DNA from: Dryococelus australis
Taxonomy: Eukaryota; Arthropoda; Insecta; Phasmatodea; Phasmatidae
Assembly (NCBI GenBank): GCA_029891345.1
Contig: CM057009.1
Location: 230,941,178-231,005,177 of the forward strand
Length of the DNA stretch: 64,000 nucleotides
Reading direction: 5' to 3'
Part shown: in pieces, positions 12,071 to 24,312 of the stretch
Layout: the number at the start of each line of letters is the position of its first letter
How positions within the stretch are numbered: position 1 is the first letter of the stretch
The notes under the pieces: model-generated
Database searches by the model: none
The model's input: the letters and a program-made list of their open reading frames with translations, nothing else
What the model was told of the DNA's origin: nothing
Program-made: the position numbers and the translations under genes

Positions 12071-13437
12071 AGATCTGCAGATTAAAATAGTACGTCATTT
12101 TGACTCTTTTAGAATAATATCAATAAAAATTATTGCATTTTTGGTTGAATAGGTATATTTTATTGTTCACAATAAATTTGGTGTAAAATATTTGTTGTGT
12201 TTTATATTTAAAAAAAAACCTGTTTATAAAAATGTATTTTATATAAAAATATTTTTATACCAAAATTAAAAAAATAATTTCATATGTAAATTTATATGAC
12301 CTCATCTCCAGTCAGTAAAGGTCAATAGCATTATTATCGATAGTAAATTATCTCTGGTGGTTGAAACGTGGACAGTTGATATGGCATGGTGTAGAAGGGG
12401 CGAGCGAAATGAGTAATTAACCAATATTAACCAATAAATAAATTGGTGGTTGCTTGTCGTGATAGGACCTCTGGAAATATAAGCTTTATATAATAATTGT
12501 TTTTTAAAATTAAAATACATATACAATACATTATTTAAAAATGTTTTAGTCAAAAATTTTAAGTTCCTATAATTTTCAATCTTTTTAGAATTGTTTTGCT
12601 TCAAGGTCATCCAAAGTCAAGACTGAAGGTCAAGGTGAAGGTCATAAATATATAACATGGTTGACGAGATGAACACTGGTTGACCTAGCTAGGGCAAGTC
12701 TTGTCGGAAGCTTAGTCGATCCACTTGTCATCGAACCCTGGAACTCTTACTTACATCTTTAAATAACATTTTTCTTAATTTTTTAAATTTTTTATAATTT
12801 TTGGGGAGTGTTATAATTTTTCTGAATTTTTTTTGGATGTTTTGGGGTTCATGGTCTTTCAAGGTCATGGTTACAGTGTCATGGTAAAGGTCAATTTCAT
12901 GGTCGTCTGCATCCAATATGGTGGTCAGGTGATGTCTGCTCCAGCTTTGGAACCCAGTCCCTTATGTACAAATGCAAATAATCATTATTCATATTATCTA
13001 GAGTCAAGATCGCAACAAGTCAGAGAGGTGGTGATATAGCCACATCTGTAGACAACAATGTAAACAACCATTCTTCTCTATCACCTGATGAGAACAGTTT
13101 GGAACTCATGATGATAAAAATACTCTTAAATGACCACCCACATATTTTATCAGTGTTTGTTCCACTTGACCATTCGAACTAACCAACAAATTTCTCCGCG
13201 CTTTTAAAATAGCAAATAATTCGCCTTATGTGATCTCAGTACTGTGTACCCTGCATGGAACTGCAATTATCAATCACCAGGAATGTAGCACAGCCCATCT
13301 TGCATGCGAATCTTATCACTCTTTATCAGATGTACAGACCCCACCAACCTAACTCCTGACATATTAGAAACATACATTATGCCAAAATACATATTTTGTC
13401 TATATTAATGGGAAGAAGTGTAATAACTTATGTTTGA
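12071..13437. other. AT-rich intergenic DNA, no gene seen
   Basis: Contains poly(A) signal-like AATAAA/AATAAAT motifs at about 12.12 and 12.17 kb that could end protein X transcription. Short scattered AAGGTCA-type repeats occur at 12.6-12.9 kb. No coding motif or terminal inverted repeat was found by eye. Confidence 0.5.
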
Positions 13438-13529
13438 TCACCTCCATGTGTTTACTACTCTGCTGGGGGTGTTCACTAGTGCTCCTTGTGGCCATCTTGC
13501 ATTAGTACTTCTTGCTCTTACATTCCACC

Positions 13530-14160
13530 TCGAGGAGGACTCCCCAGGTGCTCCCACCCTCATTTTCTTCCTAGCAAAAGTGCGAGTGTCGCACTCTTGA
13601 ATTCTGAGCAAGGAATGCACTAGGGACTACCTTCTCATGCATTCCAGCACTGGGTGTTTTCCCTGAGTGCTCCCACCCACGATTTCTTCATAGTCAAATC
13701 GCACCTGTCATTCCTACCATCAAAATCTCCGCAATGAAGCTCTACCAGAAATCTCTACCATAATCCCCCACCAAATGTTTCCTCAGTGTCTTCCTCACCG
13801 AAAATTCTCCCACCTGCATGTTTTTTCATCCTAGCAAAAGTGCGATCATCACACTCTGAAATTTCCATCCAAATGCCGGCTATCTTGGAGTCTCGATGTA
13901 CTGACCATGCATTCCAATGCCTGGGTGTTACCATGTACTTCCAACCCTGTTTCCCCTCCCAGCTAAAGTGTGCACAGGCATTCTTATTGCCCGAGTCCCC
14001 ACGATGAAGCCCCTGCCTAAAATCCCTACCACAATGCCCAGCCAGGTTGTAATCCCGAGGGGTTTCATTCCTGCTGCTCCCCAGCACTGAGCCATAATGC
14101 CCCACCTTATCACTCCGAGGTGCTTGTCCTATTGCTGAGGGGTTTCCTCAATGCTCTCCC
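13530..14160. repeat. Imperfect tandem repeat, units of about 110-145 bp
   Basis: Four or so degenerate copies share the succession GTGCTCCCACC...TTTCTTCNTAGCAAAAGTGCGA...ATTCC...AATGC, starting near 13545, 13657, 13795 and 13930. Units 2 and 4 also share a tail of the form ATGAAGC...CC...AAATC...ACCA. The array is unlike the surrounding sequence. Apparent ORFs on the minus strand are by-products. Confidence 0.65.
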
Positions 14161-14861
14161 GAATGCCTCTCCACTTTAGACACTAGCAACACACCTTGGC
14201 AGGAGTATAGCTAACAGCGACCACAATGTATGAGTGGCTGCATGTTAGGGGAGCTCCTTTCTGCAATCATGGAGGGAAGTGAGAAAAAATAAATGACTGA
14301 GGGTTCCCATCAGAGGTCCGATCATACTAAACTGTCAAGAGTAAATTAATGAGGGTTCAGAACACCGCCCTAATTACTTGTGTAGGAGGAAAGATCACGG
14401 CACTCCCTCCCAAGTGGACAGGAAATTAATGGGAGCCAAGTCACAATTAAACCAAGGCTGGCCATCCCATGCTATTCCCCCACCTCGCAGAAACTTTGGC
14501 GTTTGTTTCTCAAGCTGTCTGGAAGAGAGATATAGCATAATGAGGAAAAATTCATTAAACCAGACAAGACCCTTCACCTGAATCTATCAAGAAGATATAA
14601 TATATAATGAGAGGGGGAGTTGAGTCCCCTTCATCCCAGCAGCATCTAGGATTCTGCCATCAGGAGAAGAGTCAGCTATTTAAAAGGCCACATGGCCTTA
14701 GTAAATTACATTTCCCTCCAACTGTGGGACACCAGAGCACAGGCAGCTGCAATGGAATTACAGAGAGGGGATTCAGTTTAAATAACACATGCATAATGAC
14801 GTGACGAACAAATTTATTCCAGAAAAATTACATCAACCAGTACATACACAGACAGGTCTTA
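14161..14861. other. Unassigned, probable left end region of Polinton copy 2
   Basis: No gene recognised. It lies outside the integrase, where a Polinton terminal inverted repeat would be expected. I could not find its partner right of the polymerase gene by eye. Confidence 0.3.
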
Positions 14862-15812
14862 CACTTACACTGCAGTACGCAATGATTTTGGCACCAACTG
14901 TTTAAAGCGAGCAGGAGAACCCAACCATTTGATATTTACTTTATCCCTGTGCCTTTGGAGAACTTGTTCGACTAAGTAATCATTCAGGTATTTAGTTGCC
15001 ATTAGCTCATAGTCACAGAATGATCCACATATATGTTGGCTTGCCATATCGACGAGAGTATAGGTTCAATGCTCATAATCTCTCACCTTGGCAACACAAA
15101 ATAATTCCACACTTCAAGAAGGGAAGTAAGCTTTACTAAATGTCCCTTTTTTTAATGATATTCTGTATAAATCTCCAACCTTAGCTTTCGACCTGGAAGA
15201 ATCAATCTTCTTGACATTCTTGTACACTGTGCAAAGCAGGGACAAGAGTTTTCAGCAGTAACTTTAAACAGGGCTATGTCCAATAGTTATATGCTGGCAT
15301 TTTATGTACTGAGCAAGGAGGCATGGGAGAAATTCCAGACATTTATAACTTCTCTGTGCTGAAAACTCTTTCCACATAATTTTTTTGAGTGAATGGTTGA
15401 ATTGTTCCACTACAGAAGCTTTCAGGTCCCCAAGGAACTGTGAAGGTTAAACTTATCCTCCGCCATTAGTGCACAGAAGAAAGAGTTGTATAATTCCTCT
15501 CCATGGTCTGTTTGCAGATTCTCCGTCTTCCCCTTTCAGCCAAAACCAACTTCATAGCTGCAGCCACATCCGTACCATGCTTCCTGCTCACAGGGATGAC
15601 CCATCCATATTTCGAGAAGCAATTCATAACCATCAAAATGTACCTATAGCCCTTATTGGCACGTTCATAAGGAAGCATTCCAAATAAATCTGCTTGGTAC
15701 AGGTCTTGAAGCCCAAAAAGAAGGCCCTTGTGTCTGGGGTAGTTACTGCAGGCAGGGCGATGCAGTTCAGCAACAATTTGTGCTTTTGATATAGTCAGGA
15801 TGGCCTTCACTT
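14862..15812 (-). pseudogene. Polinton copy 2 retroviral-like integrase with C-terminal chromodomain
   Basis: Read on the minus strand from 15812. The first catalytic block is LYQADLFGMLPYERANKGYR, followed by FSKYGWVIPV. After a frameshift near 15.52 kb the second Asp block is LQTDHGEELYNS, and the Glu block ASVVEQFNHSLKKIMW is near 15.41 kb. This gives a complete D,D(33)E triad with one stop inside. The C-terminal segment at 14.87-14.97 kb (YLVEQVLQRHRDKVNIKWLG) is chromodomain-like, as in Polinton/Maverick integrases. About 317 residues are covered, close to full length. It would integrate the element's linear DNA. Lesions are few, so decay looks more recent than in element 1. Confidence 0.9.
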
Positions 15813-16446
15813 TATATTACCTGCCTCCCACAATTCCTCTAAGACATTCACAATTTAATTTGTGGGCGACATATTTCCATTTTGCCACCATGCAACGAGC
15901 AGCCATAGATGAGCTACTAATTTATTGCCATCCCAGTAGATATATTCAAGCTGACTGCCACCATCAACCTTCGAAGTGAGACCCGACCCACTTGACATTC
16001 TGGGGGATACATCGGAAAAAATGTCGAATTTCGGATGTGATTAATCCTTATAACTGCTGCTGGCAGCATCATCTCCTGTGAAAAGAGCCCTTGTGAGGCG
16101 AAGTGAGCATTGGTATTAATGAATTGCAGCATGATAATAATCCCCTTGCCCGCATCGAAATATCAGCTTGTATATGCCAGACAAGGCTTGTATAACTACA
16201 TCGGCTACTTGCATAACATCACTGGGCAGCAAGAAAATTTGTTTCCCAAGAACTACTTCTTACTGCACTTATACAATCTGTATGTCGAATCATTAAATCT
16301 CAATGTGTACAAAGAGAGGTAATTGCAAACGGCCACTGAGTGTGCATTGGATTGCTCTTTCTTGCATTTGAAAGTAGCAAGAGGCATATCTTCGATCTCC
16401 CTCTTAGCTATGCATTTCCTCTTGGGTTCTAAGCTTGGTTCAGTCT
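15813..16446. other. Spacer between integrase and coiled-coil gene
   Basis: Short broken ORFs on both strands (for example 15917-16132 minus). No family recognised. It may hold the integrase N-terminus or another small gene. Confidence 0.35.
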
Positions 16447-17866
16447 TTAGAGAAGCAGGGGAATAGATTGCTGCTGCTGATCGAGCAGAGATGTTATGGG
16501 CTGGAAGATATATGACAATACCGCATCACATGTCACACACACCCGCTTGGTGAGTAGATATTTATTGCCAATGCTCACAACCACATTTAGAAAATATTCA
16601 GCAGGGCAGACATGCCTTGAAAAATATTGCCGGACATAAATTATATATAATAAGTGATTGGCCTGCTGCTCGATCAGCTTCTTAAGAGTGTCTTCCAACT
16701 TGCAGATGCGCTGAAGGACCACATCCCTCACATATTTACAATGTATCCACTTATCATCGGTACGCATGTCATACAGATGACATGAGATAATGCGGCATAC
16801 AGCCTCTTCCATTGTATCGAGCCACACACCCAAGGTTGTGACGTGGGACACGAGCAAGTCTGCGATGCTATTTAGATTGCTATTAGATATTCCTGCCATG
16901 ATAATGCTGAGTTTCGTTTCCAGGTTGACCACATACACTAGATGTGTTTTCAGCATGCTTACAGACTCCACAAAAGCCAACAGGGTGGTAATAACGTTGT
17001 TGTCCACTTCCACCTCACCGCCGGCAGCATCAAATCTCGATTTCACAGCAGAGAGTTTGTCATCAAGAGCTACCAGGTCGGGACTAGAAGAGCAAAATGT
17101 TCATGACCAGGTATGATATTTTCTCTATCTGCGAACTCACATTAAGGGTCCTGTATAATGTGGAAGCCAGGTCTGCAAGGACACTGTCGGCAAATTGTGT
17201 ACCTACAACTTCAAGTTTCTTCTCCATGACAGAGGAGTTCGATTCCAGGGCAGCCAGTTTCGTAATCAAAGTGGGCATCATTAAGGGTCCTGTCTATTTT
17301 CGCGGTCAGGATGGTAAGGCCGCTTTCAGCAACTTGTACACCTAAGACATCGGATTTCTTCTCCAGGGCCGCAAGTTTGCCTCCCAGAGTGGCCAGTGCA
17401 TCTGAAACAAATTATGTCAGCAAGCGAATCTGGACTTACGTTTCGCAGACAGTGCATTCATGTTGGTTAACAGTTGTCCTTCCACGACTTTGAGTGCATC
17501 GCCTGAAGCGAAATTGGTGAGACTGGCCAGCATCTCGATCAACTTGATGGGTTGAATATCCATTTCAGCAGAGAATATATTCGTACAATAATAGCGGCTC
17601 TCCACAGTGGCCAGCTTTTCGCTTCAAGCAGCCAGTTTGTGCACATCAGTGGTCAATGCTTGTAATTCAGTAGTCGCCTTGCTGGCTATTTGCTCACCCA
17701 CACTGGTGAGCTTCAGCTCGAAAACAGTGACCCAAGACAAGTCGGACATTAGCAAGTGAATATGAGTCTTGGTGTTAGTAGATACTGTCTTGAGTGCAAC
17801 TAGTGGTTGCAATGCCTCGGAAGTAATGGTATCTGACAAAGGATGAATTTGCAGCATCACCATCAT
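16447..17866 (-). pseudogene. Coiled-coil repeat protein of Polinton copy 2 (fibre-like, unrecognised)
   Basis: Minus-strand reading of about 470 residues in several ORFs. At 17.1-17.4 kb two tandem units of about 40 residues are visible: KLAALEKKSDVLGVQVAESG ending DRTLN, and KLAALESNSSVMEKKLEVVG ending YRTLN. Related L-x2-L heptads continue upstream and downstream. The C-terminal 200 residues (16447-17046, uninterrupted) are Cys-containing, with further heptads (LQRICKLEDTLKKLIEQQ). No signal peptide or catalytic motif is visible. Long trimeric coiled coils are typical of viral fibres, so a fibre or structural role is inferred. It lies between ATPase and integrase in the same orientation and may share a transcript. 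Confidence 0.55.
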
Positions 17867-17879
17867 GCAGTCAAGAGTG

Positions 17880-18604
17880 GATGTGATACAACTTTACGGT
17901 GCACGCTTCAGGCCACTATGGCCGAACATGGACACTGCATAGCTCATAATTCAATAATTCACTGATCGAAACCATGCGGTAACACTCTTTATGAGGTGTA
18001 AAATACTTGGCCATGACAAGAAAAACTTGAGGTTCCTGCCAGAAATAAAAGCACATATTTTTAAAACTATCAAAATTCATATCAGTACATAGTCAGAGTA
18101 TACATGATGTAAATTCAGGTCATCCATGCGAAGTAGAACAAGGAAATTATTTTTGTCATGCAGAAGTTTCTCAGGCATACTGGAATATGTCTGACAGAGT
18201 TAAATTGAACCCACAGCTACATGTTGCCCCACACTGAAGTACTGTTGCATGGTGCTCTGTTTATCGCACAAGACATCATCGAACACGAACACAGAGCTCG
18301 GCATGACTTAACTCAGAATCACCTCATCTTCATTGTTGCTAAAAGGAAAATAACGAAGTCCATCCAATGTCTGTAGAACTTGCACGAGATTTTGGTACTT
18401 TGGTTGTTGGACAGACTTTGAATAGAGCTATACATTCTCAAAGCAAAGTGTGTTGGGTTGATCCAGAAGGTTCAGAAGCACACATGTCTTCCTACAATTG
18501 CTTGGACTTGCTATATTACTGCGAATGTTGTTCGGCAGCAGTTTCTGTTGACACAGTTCGCGAGCAGTAGATTCGTCATTGGCAATGATGCGAACTGAGA
18601 GTGT
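17880..18604 (-). pseudogene. Polinton copy 2 FtsK/HerA-type genome-packaging ATPase (main part)
   Basis: On the minus strand from 18604: ELCQQKLLPNNI, then a Walker A block SPSNCRKT at 18508-18485 (Lys and Thr kept, two glycines replaced), VLLNLLDQPNTLCFENV, and a Walker B block VFVFDDV at 18292-18272. Next come the conserved YFSVGQHVAVG, LCQTYSSMPEKLL and NFLVLLRMDDLNLHHVY. This is the Polinton/adenovirus-IVa2-like packaging motor that pumps DNA into capsids. A few in-frame stops lie in the second half. The first codons lie beyond the nested LTR element at 28874-28901. The altered Walker A glycines predict loss of ATP binding. Confidence 0.88.
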
Positions 18605-19124
18605 TGTGATGCTCGAGTGGTCTAGGGCTGAGCACAAACACTCAATAATAAATAATCTATATCAATTTAACACATTTAATAAAATCCAACACTGAAACAT
18701 CTACACCTGCAATAAAACATATACTTACTTGGTGTTATAGAGGAAGCTGACTTGGCAAATATTATTATTAAGTAAAAAGAAATCTCAAATAGAAGCAAAC
18801 TCATAATATGGCCATGGTGATGGAGGAATTAGAATCCCAGCACAGCTCAGGAGAGTCGTCCCAGGCGATGATGTGCAGTTTCTGGCATCTACCTCTGAAG
18901 ATTTCAGGAGTCATGGGACAGAAATATCACAAAAAACAATACGCATATCCCGACAAACTTGGTTAGCAATCGCAGTCACGCAGTGCTGAAAGCACCACAC
19001 GCAGTATTAGAGGGGATACAGCTTCCTGTTGAAGGCACTGCAAAACTTGATAAGTTGTGAAAATACTTAATTAAAATTTTCTCTTTCTGAACTGCATAGC
19101 CAGCGGAGTGCCCGCAGCACTACA
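18605..19124 (-). repeat. 3' LTR of element 2
   Basis: 520 bp. The outer 296 bp (18605-18900) match 28111-28406 with two differences. The inner 224 bp (18901-19124) match 28650-28873 at only about 83 percent by eye, with no indels. It lacks the 243 bp found between these blocks in the other LTR. It begins TGT on the minus strand after the purine-rich tract. Confidence 0.9.
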
Positions 19125-20058
19125 CCATTCCCGCTTTTAGAAAAGTTTTGTTCAGGTTATGCAAAACTTTAGAAATATGTGTGGCTGAGGCCACATGTGA
19201 GTCATTCATCAAAAGGGCAGCTGGTTGAAGTATAGAATCTTGGGAGTGTAACTGCTCTATTAGAAACAACAGGATGTAGACTCATCAGCAATGGAAATTA
19301 AGGTTTCCGGTCGACCAACTGGCAGCCACCGGCGTAGAAGCGATGTTGACACAGGAGTCTTCTTATCTAGAAGCTTAATGAAATTGCTTCCATACTTGCG
19401 GTCAACTGAATCATAAAAGATAATAAAAAGTGAATGAACTTAATTGCTATTCCATTAAATAACTTTAAAATTATCTGAACTCAAAATGAGGAGTACCTAT
19501 TACCTCCATCATTATTTAAGTTCGCCTTTGTAACTTTTCAAAGTGCAGCTGAAACATGACATACATAATATACACATTGGACAAACATTAAACATAAACA
19601 AATATTGCAAATATTTGTTACAGTTGTCTCTTGTGTACCAAGATTATTAATTCTTTTTTAATAGTTCAATAATCACTTGCATTTAATGTTCATGGCATAA
19701 TTGAACAAAGTAACTTTTATATTGTGGAATATATATGTTCATTGATTGAACAAAAATGTCTCTTGTTTTCATTCATCAAGCATACAATAGCGTAAAATGT
19801 TTTCATATTTGAGTTAAGTTATCTTCATATAAGAAGAAGAAAAAAATCAATCATTATATTACAATCAAACAATTGAATAAACACATTGGGACATTTTATG
19901 TTTGTTGCTCTCTGGAATATCGGATTCCTAATGTAATATATCTTGCTGTAGCATAAAATTTTCAAAATTCCGTGCACTATACTCTGCTTTTCCCTGACTC
20001 TTCTATACGATTGCCTTTGGGCATTAACACTCAATCACTTCGACGTATTATGGAATTC
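19125..20058 (-). other. 3' untranslated region and polypurine tract of element 2
   Basis: The minus-strand reading of 19140-19125 is purine-rich (AAAAGCGGGAATGG) directly before the LTR start, fitting a polypurine tract. The rest is AT-rich without coding potential. Confidence 0.6.
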
Positions 20059-21110
20059 TCAATTAAAGCAAGTAGTGGCTGTCATCCTCGATGTCGGCTG
20101 TGGTGCTAGAACTGTGCTCGAACCAGCACACATCTCCATGACATCTGTTTGATCCTCGGGAAGTACGGCAGTCTCTGTGGTTTCCACCACCTTCCGATGT
20201 GAGAGGCAAGCGCATGAACACCTGGCCAGTATCTCACACAGGCGCTGTTTCAGGAACCAGATGACGAGTACCAGACATCTCATCATAACGAACCCCACCA
20301 AGATGTGACTGTGGCGTTCGATGTGTTGACTCATAATATTTCTGTGTTTCATATAATAAATGTCCGACATGAGATGATTCAACTCTACATCTTCTTCTGT
20401 ATTTAACTCTGACAGACTAACATTAAAGTCAGTTTTCATGGATGCAACATACACTTGTTCACTATTTTTTAATAAGGACTGAACTGGAGAGAATTTGACT
20501 TCATTAACTTTGTACTTGACATGTGTTACTTTGAGGTTGATAAAAGTATTCCAAGCGGTCATGTGGTTCAAAGTTTTTATTACTTTCGCTAACTCTTTTG
20601 CTAAAATGCCTACGTCTTTCGAGCTGTTCTCTAACTTGGCATTCATCCCTTTCACGAAAGTTAACTGTTTCTCTACTATATTAATAAATTTTTCTTGTCT
20701 CGTCCCCAACTCACTAGTGAATTAGTGAATACAAACATAATCATCATTCGTATGTGTACCAAATAAAAATTTCAGAATTCTACCACCTGTATCTCTCAAA
20801 TCTCACTTTACACGAGACGATTTTCTGGATAACATCAAAGTTAATTCATTTACTTCCTCCTCTAATTTTGCAATTAACCTATAAAGAGCAGCTAGCTGTG
20901 TATGTGATGCTTCAATTCAATCTCCTGGTTTCCAGAAAAGTTCATCCCTTGAATTACGCTCAGCTGGTTCTTCAATTCCTGAGCAATACTTTCCAATTTT
21001 CTTATGGGGATATCTAGTACTATTGTCCAGCTGTCTCCTGTTAATACGACGTCCATTTCTTGGACCAGAATCACGCCAGCGCCTATGGTGTGATCTGCAA
21101 TGCAAGCCAA
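20059..21110 (-). pseudogene. env: Envelope-like gene of element 2
   Basis: The minus-strand reading starts near 21110 and contains GDSWTIVLDIPIRKLESIAQ, a block seen near the start of insect Gypsy Env-like proteins. After frameshifts, the ORF 20709-20059 has long amphipathic helices (KLENSSKDVGILAKELAKVI). It then has a membrane-spanning segment (ILVGFVMMRCLVLVIWFL) and a short Cys-rich tail (CEILARCSCACLSHRK). The architecture is ectodomain, transmembrane helix, cytoplasmic tail. It sits directly 3' of integrase, the env position in errantivirus-like elements. It is shorter than a full Env (about 350 readable residues) and no signal peptide or furin site was identified. Confidence 0.65.
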
Positions 21111-21238
21111 TATACCTCTTATTTAGTTTTTTCGCATTGAACTCGTAACTAATATTAAATTGTAGGTTACATTATACTCTGAGGCTACGCATCACTTATT
21201 TTTGCTTCCTCCTCATCCACTGAGGGGTTTCCTACACT

Positions 21239-22485
21239 TTAAAGTAAATTACACCTGACACCAGGTTCACCTATTTTCTCATTAATTTTTCTTTTTAAAT
21301 AACCCGACGGTTTCCAAATGTCGTCAGTTTCTACATTTTCATAACGCTCACTAGCATCGAGGGTGCTTTCGTCCCTAGGGCGTTCAACACATATTTCTTC
21401 TACTTCCCCTATTTCTGCGTACTCTGCAATGTCTACTAAAATTGGGCACGACTTTGAGCCTATACTTTCTTCAATATTTTCCTCAATTAATTCACTATTT
21501 CTTTCACTATCACAAAATTCCTCAACCGATTTCTTCATCAATAACCTGTGGGGCATTTTCCCTTTGTGTGTCTTTGCCAAGACACAAGCTCCTTAGCTCT
21601 GTAGAATTCTTAGACAACTTTAATCTATCACTATGCATAATAACTTTTCTCTTGTCTAATAATACTTCAAATGTGACTGAACTCAGTTTTCTCAAAACTT
21701 TATGATGTCCAGACCAAAACTTATGAAACTTAGAAACTCTACCTATCTTAACACTTGGCGTGTGGAAATACACGTAATCACCTACCTCAATATTTGGTGA
21801 TTTTGATTTCTTATCATAATACTCTTTTTGTTTCCCAAAAGCTACTTTATTCCTTTCGCGGGCTACTTCATGTGCTACTTTTAACTTATTACTCAAAATA
21901 TCTTCATGTTCCTTTGCTGTCATACCTCCCTCTAACACATTAGACTGACTACTCAATTCACATAGAGGGGGTAGCCTAACTTCTTTCCCATACAACAAAT
22001 TATGTGGGCTATAGCTCGTCACTGAATGTGGAACTGTCCTATATGCGTGCACAGCATATGACAAATATTCTTCCCAATTACTACCGTATTCATTTATGTA
22101 ATGATATATCATGTCCGCTAGGGTTCGATGAAGTCTCTCAACGCATCCATTGTGGTCTGAAAGGGGTTGTCTGCAACTTCTTAATTTTTAACTCTTTACA
22201 CGTCTCTAGCATTAAATTAGGCACAAAATTTCTCCCTTGATATGTCAGCAGGCTTTGAGGACAACCATACCTCAAAATAATTTGCTGTACAAAATACTTC
22301 GCTACTGTCTCTGCAGTTTGATCAGGAATAAGTATTGCTTCACAGTCCCTTCTGAAATAATCAATAAATGTCAGCACATATTTATTCCATTTCTCACTCA
22401 TTGGTAAGCGTCCTAAAATATCTAGAGAAACCAACTGAAACTGGGAATTTACTTGTGGTAAAGAACCTAACAGTGCTTTCGTCAT
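21239..22485 (-). pseudogene. pol: Integrase of element 2
   Basis: Two overlapping minus-strand ORFs (22485-22138 and 22112-21522) with a C-terminal ORF to 21239. The first Asp is in FQLVSLDILGRLPMSE. The second block reads LLTYQGRNFVPN, where the catalytic Asp is replaced by Tyr (codon at 22242-22240). The Glu block (CVERLHRTLADM) is readable in another frame near 22.13 kb, so a frameshift lies there. The C-terminal part has GDYVYFHTP and KFHKFWSGHHKVLRKLS, the GPY/F-like module of Gypsy integrases. One substitution and one frameshift are enough to inactivate it. Confidence 0.92.
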
Positions 22486-23492
22486 TTCGTACTTTTTCTT
22501 CTAAGACAATCATCGCACCTCACAATATATTCATCTACATCTTTATTCAATGTTAGCCACCAGTATAATGATTTGAGGAGGTTCTGAGTTCGCTTCACTC
22601 CTTGGTGGTCAGAAAATGGACTTACATGGTGATGACTAACTACTCTGGTCACGAGCGACTTTTGAACAACTACCAAAATTTTCTCATCTCTTTTATATAG
22701 TATGCCTTCCTTATCAACAAATACATTTCCTTTATCGGCTTTGTTAATTATACTTTGACAGGTTTCGTCTTCCCTCTGTTCTTTCTTAATTATTTCTTTA
22801 GTTAACTCTTCTGAATTTATCGCATTTACCTTTCGCGACAAACAATCTGCATTCGTGTGTTTCTTGCCCAGTTTATGTACTACTTCAAAATCAAACTCTT
22901 CTAAACGTAGTACCCATCGAATGAGTCTCGAACTAGGTTCTTTCAAATTCAATAACCATATCAATGCAGCATGATCAGAAATAACAGTAAATCTACATCC
23001 GTACAAATACGCTCTGAACGATTTTGTGGCAAAAACTAAAGCGCACAATACTTTTTCTGTTGTACTGTAATTCCTTTCTGCTCAAATTCACTGTCTACTG
23101 GCATAAGCGATTGGTTTCTCGTGTCCGTTCCTCATCTGAGGCAGGACAGCACCTACGGCATAATTACCAGCATCTGTACTCACAATAAATGGTTGTGAAA
23201 AATCTGGATAAACAAGAATCGGATATGAAATTAATTTTTCGTTTAACATTTTAAATGCTTCTTCCTGTTCTGTTTCCCAAATAAATTGTTCATCTTTCTT
23301 CGTTAATTTTGTCAATGGTCTCACTATGCCCGCGAAATTCGGTACAAATTTCCTACAATACTGAAATAAACCTACCACTGAGTGAACTTCTGTGGCTTGT
23401 TTAGGTCTGGGGAGTTCTTCTGATTTGGTTCTATGCCTTTTGAACTTACAACATGCCTTAAGTATTCTACACTGCCTTGTACAAATGAACAC
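22482..23492 (-). pseudogene. pol: RNase H and integrase zinc-binding region of element 2
   Basis: ORF 23492-23088 reads RPKQATEVHSVVGLFQYCRK, the RT connection. RNase H then begins with QPFIVSTDAGNYAVGAVL (first catalytic Asp). The next ORF (23048-22482) has MCALVFATKSFRAYLYG, FTVISDHAALIWLL and HTNADCLSRK, the later RNase H motifs. It also has the integrase HHCC zinc finger (HHHVSPFSDHQGVKRT ... CDDCLRR). A frameshift of about 40 bp separates the two ORFs. The domain order is as in active Ty3/Gypsy elements. Confidence 0.92.
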
Positions 23493-23499
23493 TTACTAG

Positions 23500-24312
23500 A
23501 ATGGATTCTCAAATTACCTTCCTATAGACTTTCCAATACTTTACTCATGTGCGCGGCATGTTCTCTTACAATACTACTAAATATTATAATGTCATCAAGG
23601 CATACTAAATACTAATCACCTAACAACCCTGTTAGAACATAACTCTCCATTAACCTCTCAAATGTACCTGGGGCATTACACAGTCCAAATGGGAGTCTAT
23701 TAAATTCATATTTCCCCATGAATGTAGAAAAACTCGTATTCTCCATACCACTTTATTCTAACTCTATTTGGAAGTAGCCACTCGCTAAATCCTACATTGA
23801 AAAATATCTCGACCCGTGCAAGGAATCTAACGTCTCAGTGACATACGCAATAATGGAAATCTCTACAAAAAACTCATCTTAAAATAACCGTCTTTATTTT
23901 TCTGTTTCACCATCACTACGGGAAACTGCCAAGGTGATTTACTCTCTGAAATAATATTTTTATCAACCATGTCATTTATTTGCCTTGTAATTACTGGTTT
24001 CAATGCATGCGATACTCTGTATGGATTCTGCTTAATTGGACTGGCCTCGCCTGTATCTATCTTATGTTTCAATAAGTTCGTGCACCCGAAATTTGAACTA
24101 CCTTCCCCTTGAAATATATGCGCAAACTTCATTAACACTGGAAACATTATATTAAAATCACTCTTATTCAAATGTTTCAATTTATCTCTGACAATTTTAT
24201 CTGCTTCCATAAATTCATTTTTTGTTAGTTCTGGTAACATTCTACCCCTCTGCTTCACTGATTTACTCTTATCTGCCATGTTAGTTTCAAAACTCTGACT
24301 ACCTTGAGTCAT
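23500..24312 (-). pseudogene. pol: Reverse transcriptase of element 2
   Basis: ORF 24312-23863 reads HKIDTGEASPIKQNPYRVS, INDMVDKNIISESKSPWQFP and VVMVKQKNKDGYFKMSF, the fingers of a Gypsy RT. The palm region (23860-23500) is broken by several frameshifts. The catalytic motif survives as VCLDDIIIFSS at about 23605-23573, Cys replacing the usual first Tyr of YLDD. It synthesises cDNA in the active family but is inactive here because of the frame breaks. Confidence 0.9.
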
